Below are positions 46,900 to 58,470 of a stretch of DNA of 64,000 nt, piece after piece. A program made the position numbers and the translations under genes. A model generated the notes under the pieces. It ran no database searches, was not told where the DNA came from, and saw only the letters and a program-made list of their open reading frames with translations. Where the stretch lies: contig NW_004955472.1 in NCBI RefSeq assembly GCF_000276665.1, forward strand, positions 5,070,983-5,134,982. Direction: 5' to 3'. Source of the stretch: Chinchilla lanigera. Lineage: Eukaryota; Chordata; Mammalia; Rodentia; Chinchillidae. Each line of letters opens with the position of its first letter. Position 1 is the stretch's first letter.

Positions 46900-47760
46900 T
46901 TAACTCTTGTATGGTAAGTCCTAACAAATTTCTTGAGATCCCACAGTCATAAGTAGATGTGTGGTGGATTGACAACCGGTGGTCAACTTGTAAACCCAGC
47001 TGAAATGAAGCAGCATGGTACTGGGTGTGGGAGGCCCAGCTGAGGACTGTTGCCAGCAGCATAAGAGGCAGAGGAGGAAGAGGTTTAGGTGCTGTGCAGA
47101 AGCTGTTGGGAGCTGTTGGTTTTCCTGGGGCTGCTGTTGGTTCTCCTGGAAGAGCTTGTCATACTGGCTTTCCTGATGAACTTGGCTGTTCTCATCGTTG
47201 AAGGAGCTTGGGAACTGGTTGTCTCTGAGAATGGCTGTGGTTCACAATGGGGGAGCTCTTGTCCTAACTTTGAGTACCTCTTCCTGGATCTGGATGGGAA
47301 GATGGTGCGCTGTTCAGTGTCCTGAAGATGCCTGTCACATTGCCTTTCCTGATATGAACACAGCTGTTCTCATTGTTGGAGGAGCTTAGGACCTCTTGTC
47401 ACTGAAGATGGCTGTGGAACTTTTCAGGGAGCTCTGGTTTTCACTTTGAGCATTGCTTCTTGACTCCAGTGCAGATCCCGCAGTCTGCTGGCACAGATCT
47501 TTGATCACACTCCTGGACCTTCTAGCTTCCACCACTGAGCTTTGGGCCTTCCCAGCACAGATCCATCAGGCAGACCTGCATGGGACATTGCGGTGGGACC
47601 CGGCCTCCAGCTGGACTTGCAGGGGGCATTGTGATGGGTTCTAGGTATTTAGCTGGACTCATGCAGGATGTGGCCATGGGATCCAGGCCCTCAGCTGGAT
47701 TCTCTTGGTCTTAATGCATAGACAGATTCCCTGCACTCTTTTTGTATATGACTCTTTGGG
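46900..47760 (+). repeat. GC-richer block with two nested tandem repeat systems
   Basis: Two diverged copies of a unit of about 176 bp lie at about 47150-47325 and 47326-47500 (anchor CTTTCCTGAT at 47168 and 47344; GCTGTTCTCAT at 47185 and 47363). Three units of about 43 bp follow (47580-47705), each holding a GGGA/GGG-type block and an AGCTGGA(C/T)T block. Open frames 47089-47325 and 47453-47644 have no recognised domain. The family is unknown. Strand is given as read. Confidence 0.75.
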
Positions 47761-48870
47761 TGAGTATTATAAAATAATTTTACAAATTGTGTGTCCTGTA
47801 TTGTCTCCATTTCAAAACCAAACTACAAGAGTAGAATATTAGAAGTCTCCAGAAAACTTTCTCTTTCTTGCCCCAGTCTCAGAATGTATATACTGTTCTT
47901 TTTAAAAATCCTACACTTTAACCAATAGTAATCACTGACATATGCCATAAGATTATATTAGGAAAGCACTGAACATTTTGGAGTTATTATTTGATCTTCA
48001 CAGTAAAGACAAATATAGAATTCATATAATTTGTCACAAGCCAATTACAGAAAAGTGACTCAAGCTCAAGTTAAAGTTCTGCTTTGAATAGCTAGACAGC
48101 CGTGACTACATCCGCCTATTTTGGGGTTGTAGCCACTGTTTTCTGATCTGTCTTATTTCCATTTACATGGCTAAACAATGAAACTCTGCTTTTATTAGCA
48201 CCTTCTGTTTTCTCTGCCTCCTTCAGTTTTATAAAATGCATCTCATACAAGAATATCAGTATATTTAGTTTAGCAAGTAAAGCCTGAATTATCGACATAC
48301 ATACACAAAAAGTTTATAGTCAAGAGAATTGTCTTGCTAGCATGCTTTGACCTCAGATAATATGTAATACAGCACTAAGCCTGATATTGTATGTTTTGTT
48401 ATTTCCAGAAATGATGATTCAAAATCTGCAAGCTCTGTGTTTAGACAAAATTAATGTTTCCTACACTGACAGGAGCTGTAATAGAAATAGTAATAAATGC
48501 ACCCTCTTCAAATGTGTTGGCCCTGTACCAGTGGAAGATTAGGCTGAGCAGAGCTGTCCTGTGTCACACTTTTTATGGAGAAAAATGCTCACAATTTCAC
48601 AGCAGTCACTTCATTCTGTATTCTGGAAATATGTCAAAATGTATTTATTTTTTTACAAGTAAAATAATTCGGAATGAAAGAACACAATAATATTTCTCCT
48701 TTGTATTGTGAGAAAGAAATGGATACTACTAAACAGACAACAATTTTTTGTTGAAAGCTAAATTAAGTGTTAGAATACTGTTTCTAGGCCAAATCACCAT
48801 AAAAATGTTTGCGCAGAATTTTCAAAAATTGTACGTCTTATTCCTGTGAAAAACCAACAAACTCACTGAG
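47761..48870. other. Unassigned sequence
   Basis: No supported gene. A faint MIR-like trace near 47950-48080 was not callable. Confidence 0.4.
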
Positions 48871-50815
48871 AGACAATTTAGGGAAACTATACCCTCACAA
48901 TAGCATGGATTACATGAAATACTTAGGAATAATCAAACAAAGGAAGTAAAAGATCTCTATATAGAAAATTACAGTACTCTGAAAAAAGAGATTAATGAGG
49001 ATATTAAAAAAAGGAAATGAAAAAAAAAAGAAAAAGGAAATGTATCTCTTGCTTATGGATAGGAAGAACCAACATAGTGAAAATGGCCATACTCCCAAAA
49101 CTATTATACAGATTTAATGGATTCCAATGAAAATATCATTAGCATACCTCACAGAACTAGAGAAAATATATCTAAAATGTATTTGGAAACAGAACAGCCC
49201 TAGAAGAGCAAAAGCAATTCTGGGCAACAAAGGCAAAGCAGGAGGCATCACGGTCACTGACTTAAAATTAAACTATAAAGTTACTGTGATAAAATCTGCA
49301 TGGTACTGGCAAAAAGACAGATCTGAAAATCAGTGGAACAGATTAAAAGATGAAGACATAAACACAAACACCCTCAGCCACCTTATCCTTGACAAAGGGG
49401 CCAAACATGTTCACTGGAAGAAAGGGAGCCTCTTTAATAAACAGTGCTGTTAAAACTGGCTCTCTACATGCTGAAGACTAAAACTAGGCCCTAGTCTATC
49501 ACCACTCACGAAACTAAAGTAAAAATGGATCAAAGATCTAAATATTAAAACAGAAACACTGAATCTACTAGAAAAGAAATTAGGTAGAAATCTTGAAGAC
49601 AGAGGTCTAGGCAGAGAGATCTGGAAAAAAATCACACTGCAGGAGAAATATTTCAAAGAGTCAAAAACTGCCACCTCATTTTATTAAAAAGCTTTAGCAC
49701 AGCAAAAACAATTATCAATAGAGTGAAAAGACAACCTACATAGTGGAAAAATTTTCAGCCTATTTTCCCTCAAAGGACTTGTATCTAAAACATATTTAAA
49801 AACTGAAAAAGAACAGATCCCCAAAAATAAAAATCCCTCATTCCAAAAATGAGCATCTGAAATGAATACACATTCTCACATGAACAAAGATGATTGGCAA
49901 ATAAATATATTAAAAAATATTCAACATCATTGGTCATTTGAGAGATACAAATGAAAACAATGTTAAGATTCCATCTCACCCCAGAAAGAATGGCTGTCAC
50001 TAAGAAATCAACCAATAACAAACACTGGTGGGGCTGTGGAGAAAGAAGAACCCTTCCCCACTGTTGATATGAGTGTAGACTGATGCAGCCACTGTGGATA
50101 TCAGTATGGAGATTCCTCAGAAAACTAGGATTAGAGGTCCCATTCAACCCAGCTATTCCCCTTCAGGGTATTTCCCCAGAAGAATTAAAAACATTATACC
50201 CCAGCAGCATATGTACACCATGTTTATAGCAGCACAATTTGTAATAGCTAAATCTTGAAAACAACCCAAATGCCCATCCACTGAGGAATGGATAAAAATG
50301 ATGTATTTTTATGCAATGGAGTACTACTCAGCTACAAAGAAGGATATACTTGATTCTTTCATAGGTAAATGTTTGCAACTTGAGCTCATACTCATAAGTG
50401 AAATAACAGAGTTGCATCTGTAAACATAATAGTGCATCCCTAGTGTAAGAAGCTGGAAGAGTAAATATGATCAGAATTTATGATAGATATTGTGAAATGG
50501 GAAGAAACTTTTGAAAAGGAGAAAGAAACTGGGATGGGGCAAGGAGGAAATACAGAAGGAAAAATAAATAAATATATATATATATATATACACACAGAAG
50601 ACAGTTATGATCATTATGCTATTAATATCTATTAGTTCATTGAAGAGATAGTTTAGTGCTTATATTGTTTAATCAATTTTTCATGCCTATAACTTGTACT
50701 ATGAGCACCTAGTTTGAAGAAAATAATATGCAATGTATTAACCACTGTTACTCTCCCACTATCTTGTTGTGAAATATTATATCATTGTTTTTGTTGTTTT
50801 TGTCTTAGAAGTAAA
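48871..50815 (+). mobile_element. L1 3' half (copy F), plus strand
   Basis: It starts at AACCAACAAACTCACTGAGA and runs through the ORF2 C-terminal half to a 3'UTR and A-rich end. The longest surviving ORF2 piece is 49127-49453 (108 codons), with the Trp-rich region C-terminal to the RT core. Sequence order matches copy D, but here ORF2 is not interrupted at 49790-49840. Frameshifts and stops are frequent. A TA tract lies at 50570-50590. Confidence 0.92.
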
Positions 50816-51529
50816 AAAAATTATGTCTTACATAACCTCTACTAGTCTTAAGCATACATCAATTGTAATTTAGCCTCTTGCATCATATCAACTCTTTTCA
50901 CATTTTAATTTTGTGTATTTCTCTTTTAATGTCCATACATTCCTTGCATTATCATAACTTTGTCATGGCTTCACCAAACACCAGTGGCACCTTTCATTTC
51001 TTTGGGCAAGTAAATGTATTATATTAGACTGAAATTTGGTAAAAATATAAAGTAACAGTGTAGACAACAACTGAATGTTAGATTGCTGCCCATATTGTCC
51101 ATTCTTAAATATGTAACATCTTAAATGTGAATGTTTTACCAATGTCGTAATTATTCACAGAAAAATAAGCACACCATAAAGGGTAGACATTATATATATT
51201 GTTATTATATAGACTAAATTGAGTAGGTGTGCATGTGTGTGTGTGCATGCATGTGTGTGTGTGTGAGTGTGCTTGTAAAGTAATCAAGACAAGGATTAAA
51301 ATTTGGGAATAACACCGGAGCTAATTTGTTTATACATCTCACCCAATCATCTTGCAAGGGTTGGCAGCTTTTTTCCACAATGCTTTTGTTATTATTTTTT
51401 TGTCTGACAGCCATCTGGCGTCTTTACTTATAACTACTTTGAAATGGTTATTTTTCATTACCTTCTTGGCCACCTATAATATTGCACTTGTACTCTTATC
51501 TTGTATGAAGTTGCCTTTTCAAACCCTCA
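50816..51529. other. Unassigned sequence with GT tract
   Basis: An interrupted GT/GC(A)TGTG tract lies at about 51228-51266. Nothing else supported. Confidence 0.45.
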
Positions 51530-51966
51530 TTGCGAGAGCTTCGCCTGCGGCATCTCTGCAGCCCTGGAGAACTCAGCTTCCCCGCCTGTAACTCTCTCCC
51601 TCTGCTCTCGTTTGCTGCGCTAGCGTCGGCGATGTCTGCGACTGTTCACCTCAGCTGTCAGCTTGCCTGCATTAACAGACACCCGGAGCAGCGGCTGGGT
51701 CGGAGGGTGCTACCCCCATCACTAGGTTAGTCCACTGATGTCACCGACGAATGTGCTGCTAGCCGGTAGGTCCCAGGGCAGGCGGGCCAGTGGGAGTGTG
51801 CCTTTGAAAGGTGGATCTCTACTTAGTGGTCTCCCTATGCTCCACCTCCCTGGTGTCATTAAGTGCTTCACCATACCCTCCTTCCACGATGTTCCATCCA
51901 CGGCACTTTCTCCTTTAAATTGTATTTGTCAAGCATTTTGTTCAAGTAATAAAAAAGCTGTCCAGA
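51530..51966 (+). mobile_element. CpG-rich block ending in a MaLR-like LTR
   Basis: The right part (about 51800-51966) has MaLR LTR landmarks in plus orientation: CCTTTGAAAGGTGGATCTCT, then CTTCCACGATGTTCC, TTTAAATTGTATTTGTCAAG and CATTTTGTTCAAGTAAT, then AAAAAAGCTG. The left part (51530-51740) is GC-rich with many CpGs (GCGCTAGCGTCGGCGATG). It could be the LTR U3 region or an unrelated insertion. Confidence 0.55.
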
Positions 51967-54789
51967 TATTTTAACTGTATCCATTTTTCTCTTAATTTAC
52001 ACACATCATGTGGAATATTGTAGCTTTCTCATGGTTTCAACAAGCACCTATAATCAGTCATTCTACTCTACCCAAGGTGCAAGGAAACTGTACCTGTAAA
52101 GCAGTACCTGTAAAACTGTACCCTTACACTACCCTAGTTAAAATGCTGTATTGTTGAGAATTTTACAAAAACCTACAATTATGTACACTTACATCCACGA
52201 CCATGCTCCTCATCGAGGAAGAAGCCTATGGGAGCAAAGATTAGAGAAACTTCAGCTACATTTGCATTAATCACATATTTGTCTCTGCATCTCTTTCAAG
52301 TCCACGTTCCACACTTTTCCATGGTGCACTGCTTAAACAAATATCGCTTTTCTTTCCATTATTCAAGGAGTAATGTACAAAAACTGAAACATATCTCACA
52401 AGAGCCCATAAAAGTTTTATGTCAAACAGTTTTCACTATTTCCTTCTGCATATTAAAATTAAGAAAGTAGTTCCTGACATAGCTACCATTTAACCTAGGT
52501 GGTAAGTCAGAGTTGACATGCAGGCTTGTGACAGATTCTGTGAAGCTACTCCCAAATCTGCCTGCAGATGACATGGCAGAAGTACCAAATGAAGTCCTGT
52601 ATTTGTATGCTTGGTTGTTACATGTTTGTCAACATATCACTGCATCTGTTTATTCCTTGTAGAAAATGTGCACAATAGCGGTGATATTTAGGTTAAGCAA
52701 ATTATCGTCTTGCAACTGTACACATTTCTGAACTAGAAATTCAGACAGTTTGATTCATCACTTGTTTGGTATGAGCATTCTTTTGAGTTCTGCTGCTTTA
52801 TCACTCTTTTCAGGGCTTTGAGTACCCTTTTTAAAAAAATCAAACAATCTCTCCTGTGGGTCTTAAAATGATTGACTGTCATTCTTTTAAACTTAATACA
52901 AGAAAAAAAGAGCACCACAAGTGTGGATTATTTCTTGGACTCCAGTCAGTTGAATTAATTTAGCAAAAGTGTATCCCATTGAACTAATTGCTCTGACTGT
53001 GAGGTTGGGCTTTCGCTGATTAGATTAGGTCAGAGTTCTACTGCCTACCTCGGAGGGAAGAACCTATTTTCCATCCGAAGATAGGGCTTTTAAGGAGAGG
53101 TGGGTACTACATGAATAAATTCTACTACTGCACTGAATACAGTAATTATATTCACGTGGCTTTTACTCTATTAAGGAAGGCAAAAATTAGGTTTTAAAGA
53201 TTTAGCAATTGAGAAATCCTAAAAATGTGTTGAACAAACTGATTTCATAGAAGTGAAAAATAGAATGAGACTAGAAAATAGAAGCAGCCTTCTCAAAACT
53301 AAGAGTATACGTACTAGGAATTGTCATATTATCTATTTTGTAAAAGTACTTCTTAAGCTTTGTTTCCGAGAAATTAAGTTAGGTACAAGTGAGATATGTA
53401 TCTCAAATGTATACAAAATGTAGTGAGGCTTTAGATAAGATTTTATTCTTACCTGTGTTCCTAGAGTATCATAAAGAAAATGAGCATGGCTTTAAAATCT
53501 CTATAATTTTCAGTGTGAAATATTTTGCTTGCCAGCATTAGAGGTGAATTAGACATTACTAGTCCAATGTAAGAAATCAATAGAAGTACATAATGTCATC
53601 TGAGTTACCTTGAACTGTACGGTCCTTTGCCCAGAAGCAAGATAGGCAAATAGCTAAGATATTCAGTTTCCTGATTCTGCATTAGAATGAAGTAAAGAAT
53701 GAACAAAGGAGTCAGGTTCAAGCCACACCTTGAAAAATCATTCCAAATTGTAATTTCATCCTGAGTTATGGGTGTGCAATTTTTGAAATGTCAAAGAGAG
53801 CATTATAACACTTGGGGCTATCAGGTCAATAAAAACGGCTTCTACAAATGGCTTCACACTTACATATTTGTATTGTACGTTGCACATCCTTTGAAGAGGA
53901 ATCCATTTAAATGCAAATTACAATCACAGAGCAGTGAAACCGAATTACATACAGACAAAACTAGTTGAAGAAATTGAGTAGCTAAGCATTTATCAATCCA
54001 AATCAAAGGTAGATTTGTTTCTCTTCAAAAAGGCAAAATTTAAAATTGCATTTCCACAATTATTAAATTACATTATTTAATATGTTTATAGCAATGCATT
54101 CATACACTGAGCAAGGTCTCATGCATTTGACATATGTTGCATTCCAGATCTGTCCTCTAAAGTCTACCCTGTTAAATCATTTTGTAACTTTTAAAAAAAA
54201 TATGGACAGTAAAATTGAAGGAATATGGGGAGCTATAAGTTAGATAGACTAGTTTTCACCAAGATGCATTACTTTACCCAGTAGTACATTAAATGAGATG
54301 CAAAAGAGGTCTCTGTAAAGAAGAGTAAAGGGAAGACCATTATGGAGCCTTATGGCTTCATAATGCTATGGTGGATAGAAGGAGATATAACCCTGTATAT
54401 ACTTAAAAGAAGTGTAACCTAAAGAACATCAAATGAATATGTACACTATTATTAACTCTCAGCCCCTCCAAATTAGGATAAAGATACTTGACATAGACAT
54501 AACATGCTTGAATAATTAGGTAATTCTTTACTGACTGAATTAAAATGTATTACTTACAGTGATATACTGTATCTCCTTTTGTAACTGAATGAATTATAAA
54601 TCATGTGGACAACTAGCATTTATTATAAAGTATGTACTACTGGTAAACTGTTATGAGAAACAATTGTGAATTAAATTTCTTTGATGTATGAATTTTCAAG
54701 TAACTTTATTTGAATGAGCTTTGCAGTTGCTATCTTTAAAAGAATTTCTCAATTTCATGTAAAGTATAGTAGATGTCGGCATACAGTTT
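51967..54789. other. Unassigned AT-rich sequence
   Basis: About 2.8 kb with no repeat family that I recognise and only short open frames. This is the longest apparently repeat-free stretch of the window. Confidence 0.4.
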
Positions 54790-55113
54790 TTCCTGATGTT
54801 GTGTTATATGGTGAATAGTTGTGGAAAGTTTTGTGATGTCTCTTTGTTGTTCTTGGCATTAATAGTTTGCGTCTTTTACATTAATAAATATTCTTTATAT
54901 TTTCCAAATACAAATTTTTGGTTTCATTTATTTATTTTATTTTTGCTTCTAATTTTAGTTGTTTCATTTATTTTATTAACCTTATTTTACTAGCTTTTGG
55001 CTTACTTTGTTGTCTTAATGTCTTCATTTTTGTCATTTAGTTTCCTCAGACAGATGTTTAGGTTACTTGAGACTTTCTTCTCTAATAAAAGGATTTAATA
55101 TGATATCTGGTCT
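54790..55113 (-). mobile_element. Old L1 ORF2 fragment, minus strand (left of gap)
   Basis: TTTTTGGTTTCATTTATTTA, then ACTAGCTTTTGGCTTACTTT and TTACTTGAGACTTTCTTCTC read as the reversed ORF2 middle of mammal-wide L1. The sequence runs into the assembly gap. Confidence 0.65.
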
Positions 55114-55543
55114 NNNNNNNNNNNNNNNNNNNNNNNNNNNNNNNNNNNNNNNNNNNNNNNNNNNNNNNNNNNNNNNNNNNNNNNNNNNNNNNNNNNNNNN
55201 NNNNNNNNNNNNNNNNNNNNNNNNNNNNNNNNNNNNNNNNNNNNNNNNNNNNNNNNNNNNNNNNNNNNNNNNNNNNNNNNNNNNNNNNNNNNNNNNNNNN
55301 NNNNNNNNNNNNNNNNNNNNNNNNNNNNNNNNNNNNNNNNNNNNNNNNNNNNNNNNNNNNNNNNNNNNNNNNNNNNNNNNNNNNNNNNNNNNNNNNNNNN
55401 NNNNNNNNNNNNNNNNNNNNNNNNNNNNNNNNNNNNNNNNNNNNNNNNNNNNNNNNNNNNNNNNNNNNNNNNNNNNNNNNNNNNNNNNNNNNNNNNNNNN
55501 NNNNNNNNNNNNNNNNNNNNNNNNNNNNNNNNNNNNNNNNNNN
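55114..55543. other. Assembly gap (430 N)
   Basis: A run of 430 undetermined bases, flanked on the right by a TA tract (55544-55557). L1-like sequence lies on both sides, so the gap probably covers L1 and an expanded TA repeat. The three long 'open frames' here are artefacts of translated N. Confidence 1.
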
Positions 55544-55659
55544 ATATATATATATATAATTTCAATAGGTTTTAAAATGTATTGATACATATTATGACCA
55601 AGAATGTTATCTCTCTTGCTAATAGTTTGATGACATTGGTAAATGATGCATATTATTTT

Positions 55660-55905
55660 GTTGTTTGGGACAGAGTCTCAAAATAAAATGTAAGCACAAG
55701 TTTGTTGATAATGTTGTTAGAATATTCTATTCTTTCTTATGTCTGTATTCTTATTCTCCATTGCAGAGAGAGGTGTGTGACATAATGTATACCTCCATAA
55801 CTGATTTATGCATTTCTCCTTCAGATTTATCAGCTTTGGATAATTTTTTGAAATTCAAGCGTTATACATTTATTTAGTGTTTTTATTTCTTAATAACTCC
55901 TTGGC
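55660..55905 (-). mobile_element. Old L1 ORF2 fragment, minus strand (right of gap)
   Basis: GATAATGTTGTTAGAATATT, then TTCTCCTTCAGATTTATCAG and the following block resemble the reversed ORF2 region upstream of that left of the gap. The order supports one element spanning the gap. Confidence 0.5.
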
Positions 55906-57127
55906 GGAGAAGGAAAGGAAACAGCATATCTTAATATCTTCAAGAAATAAGGGAAAACATTCTTTAGAAAAATTTAGCAAATTAAAACCAAAGGCCTAAT
56001 ACCTCAAAACCAATTTGGACTTCATAGAAAAAAATGCAATATTGTTCTAAAAGCTTGATGTAACTCATTATATTCTTAGAATAAAACGGTTTTTGTTGAT
56101 AAGACTATAACTTTTATTTTCCTGAGTTGTGGTCAAAATGTCTTCCAAGTATTTATGGAATATTGCGATAGACTTGAATACCAACTTCACTATTTGCTAT
56201 ATATGATATATACTTGTGTATTTTCAGGACTTCATTCTGTTACTTACTTTACATATTTGGTCTGTGTGTCAAACCATTTCAAATATTGTAAGTGTGTTAT
56301 AATTTCTTATTTTAATATTTATAAATGAAATATAAATTTCAATTATGAGTAGAACATCAACCCAAAGCAAAAAAATGAACCATAATAAACAAAATTATTA
56401 CATTTAAAGTGACTTACTGAGAAACAAAATCAACGTATTCCCTCATAGCATGCAAAATACAAACAATAATAGTTTAAGTTTAAGGAAATGTATGAAAACA
56501 CTAACTTCTAACAACAAAAATGAGGAAGTTAAAGCCCAACAATTTGCACTGAAGTAAAGCACAGTATACATCAGAGCTCAGTCATCATAAATACCTGTTC
56601 ATTTTGGTAGAAAATTATCTTCAAGGGTATTAGTATGTTCCATTTGTAGTGAGACTTCTACAATAAACTGCTTTCTTATTATTGCAACATATGAAAGAAA
56701 ATATTGCCCTTTAAATATTTTTTGTTCATTTCACTCTCAGTCACTAAGAATGCAAAGCACTCTACACAACCGCCAAGAAGAGTTGAAAACACAAAACTCT
56801 GGTATTCTAGATATCCTGGTAGATACGTTAAATCCACAGGTGCGTTTGCATTCTGAAATGCTCTTCGATCGATAGAACAGAGCTCGGCTCTGGAGCTCAG
56901 CTTTCTTCTACAGCCATTATGACATCTGAAGAACATTGTCATGAGAGTTTCCTGTCCAGTCCGTCTCTCTTCTTCATGGACTCTTGTGCTTGCTTTTTTG
57001 ATTTCTTCCTTTAGTGTCCTGCTTCTCTCTTTTCTCTGCTGCTCTCTGCTACCTCAAAACTTCTTGCCAGGATGCATCTTCTTCCCATACAGAGGTATTT
57101 TTAAGATTAAGTTTATTTACTTATTTA
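55906..57127. other. Unassigned sequence
   Basis: The segment 56800-57060 is less AT-rich and pyrimidine-rich on the plus strand. Frames 56679-56942 minus (87 codons) and 56941-57153 plus (70 codons) are open but unrecognised. Confidence 0.35.
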
Positions 57128-57215
57128 TTTTGTACATGCTGAGGACTAAATAATTCAAGGCTTTGCATACAAACTGCAAGTGCTATGTCGCTGAGTTATG
57201 CCTCTCACCCTGTGC
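57128..57215 (-). mobile_element. Degraded tRNA-derived SINE, minus strand
   Basis: ACATGCTGAGGACTAAATAA, then CAAGGCTTTGCATACAAACT, TGCTATGTCGCTGAGTTATG and CCTCTCACCC follow the reversed ID-like block order. The element is old. Confidence 0.65.
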
Positions 57216-58470
57216 TGGTACTTTCTTCTCAGGTAGTGTACCTAAGTTGCATAAGTCAGAGGATTGATGAATAAAAGGCATAGCTTGTGTGGCTGTTAGT
57301 CTCCAAGAGAAATCTGCTGCCCCATGGGATTCCAAAATTTAACAGATCTCTCTTCTTAATAATGATTTTCTGAGTTTTCCTGTGTGTGGCATCATGTCCT
57401 TAAACTGGTCAAGTTTCACTGTCCGAAGCGTCTTCTTCTTTGTGCATTCCCCTTGTCCTCATCAACCTGCACTTTTGCAGCTGCATCTTCATGGCAGAAG
57501 GCCACTCTGCAGCTCCTCTTTCTTTAGAAACTGACAGGGAATCATTTGTAGATAGAAAAGTCATTTGTTTTCCATTTAATTTCTGTCTTCTGCCAGATCT
57601 CAGTATTAATCTTTTTAAAACTGAAACAAATGCCACTAGGCCGGAGAAAACTTTAAATAACTAAGTCTGTGTGATGGTCATGGTGGAACAAAGTCTTTCA
57701 CTCCTACCTCACCCTAAGCATGGTAGGTTTTTTTTTTTCCGTCATTGTAGGGAGCCCTTGAATATTCCATTTTGTCCCACTTAGAAACCCAGCTTTAAGC
57801 CCAGCCCTGTTTTAAGGATTTTAAAATGCATTTACAAATGTAAGATATTTTATTTCTTACTTACTACAGTGTTTCAATATCCTGACTTAATAAATAAAAC
57901 TCTCCAAGTTCTCAAAAGAACATCAAAAGCTAGGAAATTAAAATATGAGCATAAAATTCTGTTACAGTGCTCTAAATTGCATGGGATAAAATTCCAAGTT
58001 TTAAAGATATTAACTCCAAATTTAAGTGGAATTTCAAAAGATGTGTTACTCTTTATCATCAAAATTTCTTAAGCTTCCCCAGTATATTCAATACAAAAGT
58101 TAAGACTCATGATGAAAAATATATAAATACAGTTTGGCTTTCCTTAAGTTCAGCTTTTACTCTACTGTGAATTTTTCTGGAACTGAGGGACATGTATCCC
58201 CCCAAAGGCAAGGGCATCCATTTAGCTGCCCTTACTGGTGACTGTTGATTGGGTTTTGCCAGGATTCTACCTTCATTCTGCTCCCTGGCCTCTATGGAAT
58301 GTGCTAACTCTTACTGACGGTCACCGAGCAGTCATGCCTCCACCACGCGAAGGTATCCGTGAGGTCTGTTACCCTCACAGCTTCCATATCTGTCCTCCAG
58401 GAAGCCAGGGCCACAAATATGTGTCCAGGACTGTATTTTCCTTCCTTCAACTCTTGTTTTTGTGCCCTTT
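57216..58470. other. Unassigned sequence
   Basis: The segment 57400-57660 has open frames on both strands (75 and 74 codons), neither recognisable. No named repeat supported. Confidence 0.35.

Noticed and set aside
40081..50815. One L1 split by a 5-kb insertion (5' half at 40-44 kb, 3' half at 48.9-50.8 kb)
   Set aside because: The 5' piece ends near the RT core and the 3' piece starts well downstream in ORF2, so about a kilobase of L1 is missing. The 3' half also looks younger than the 5' half.
55063..55590. Open frames of 156-175 codons on both strands
   Set aside because: They exist only because undetermined N bases are translated as unknown residues across the assembly gap.
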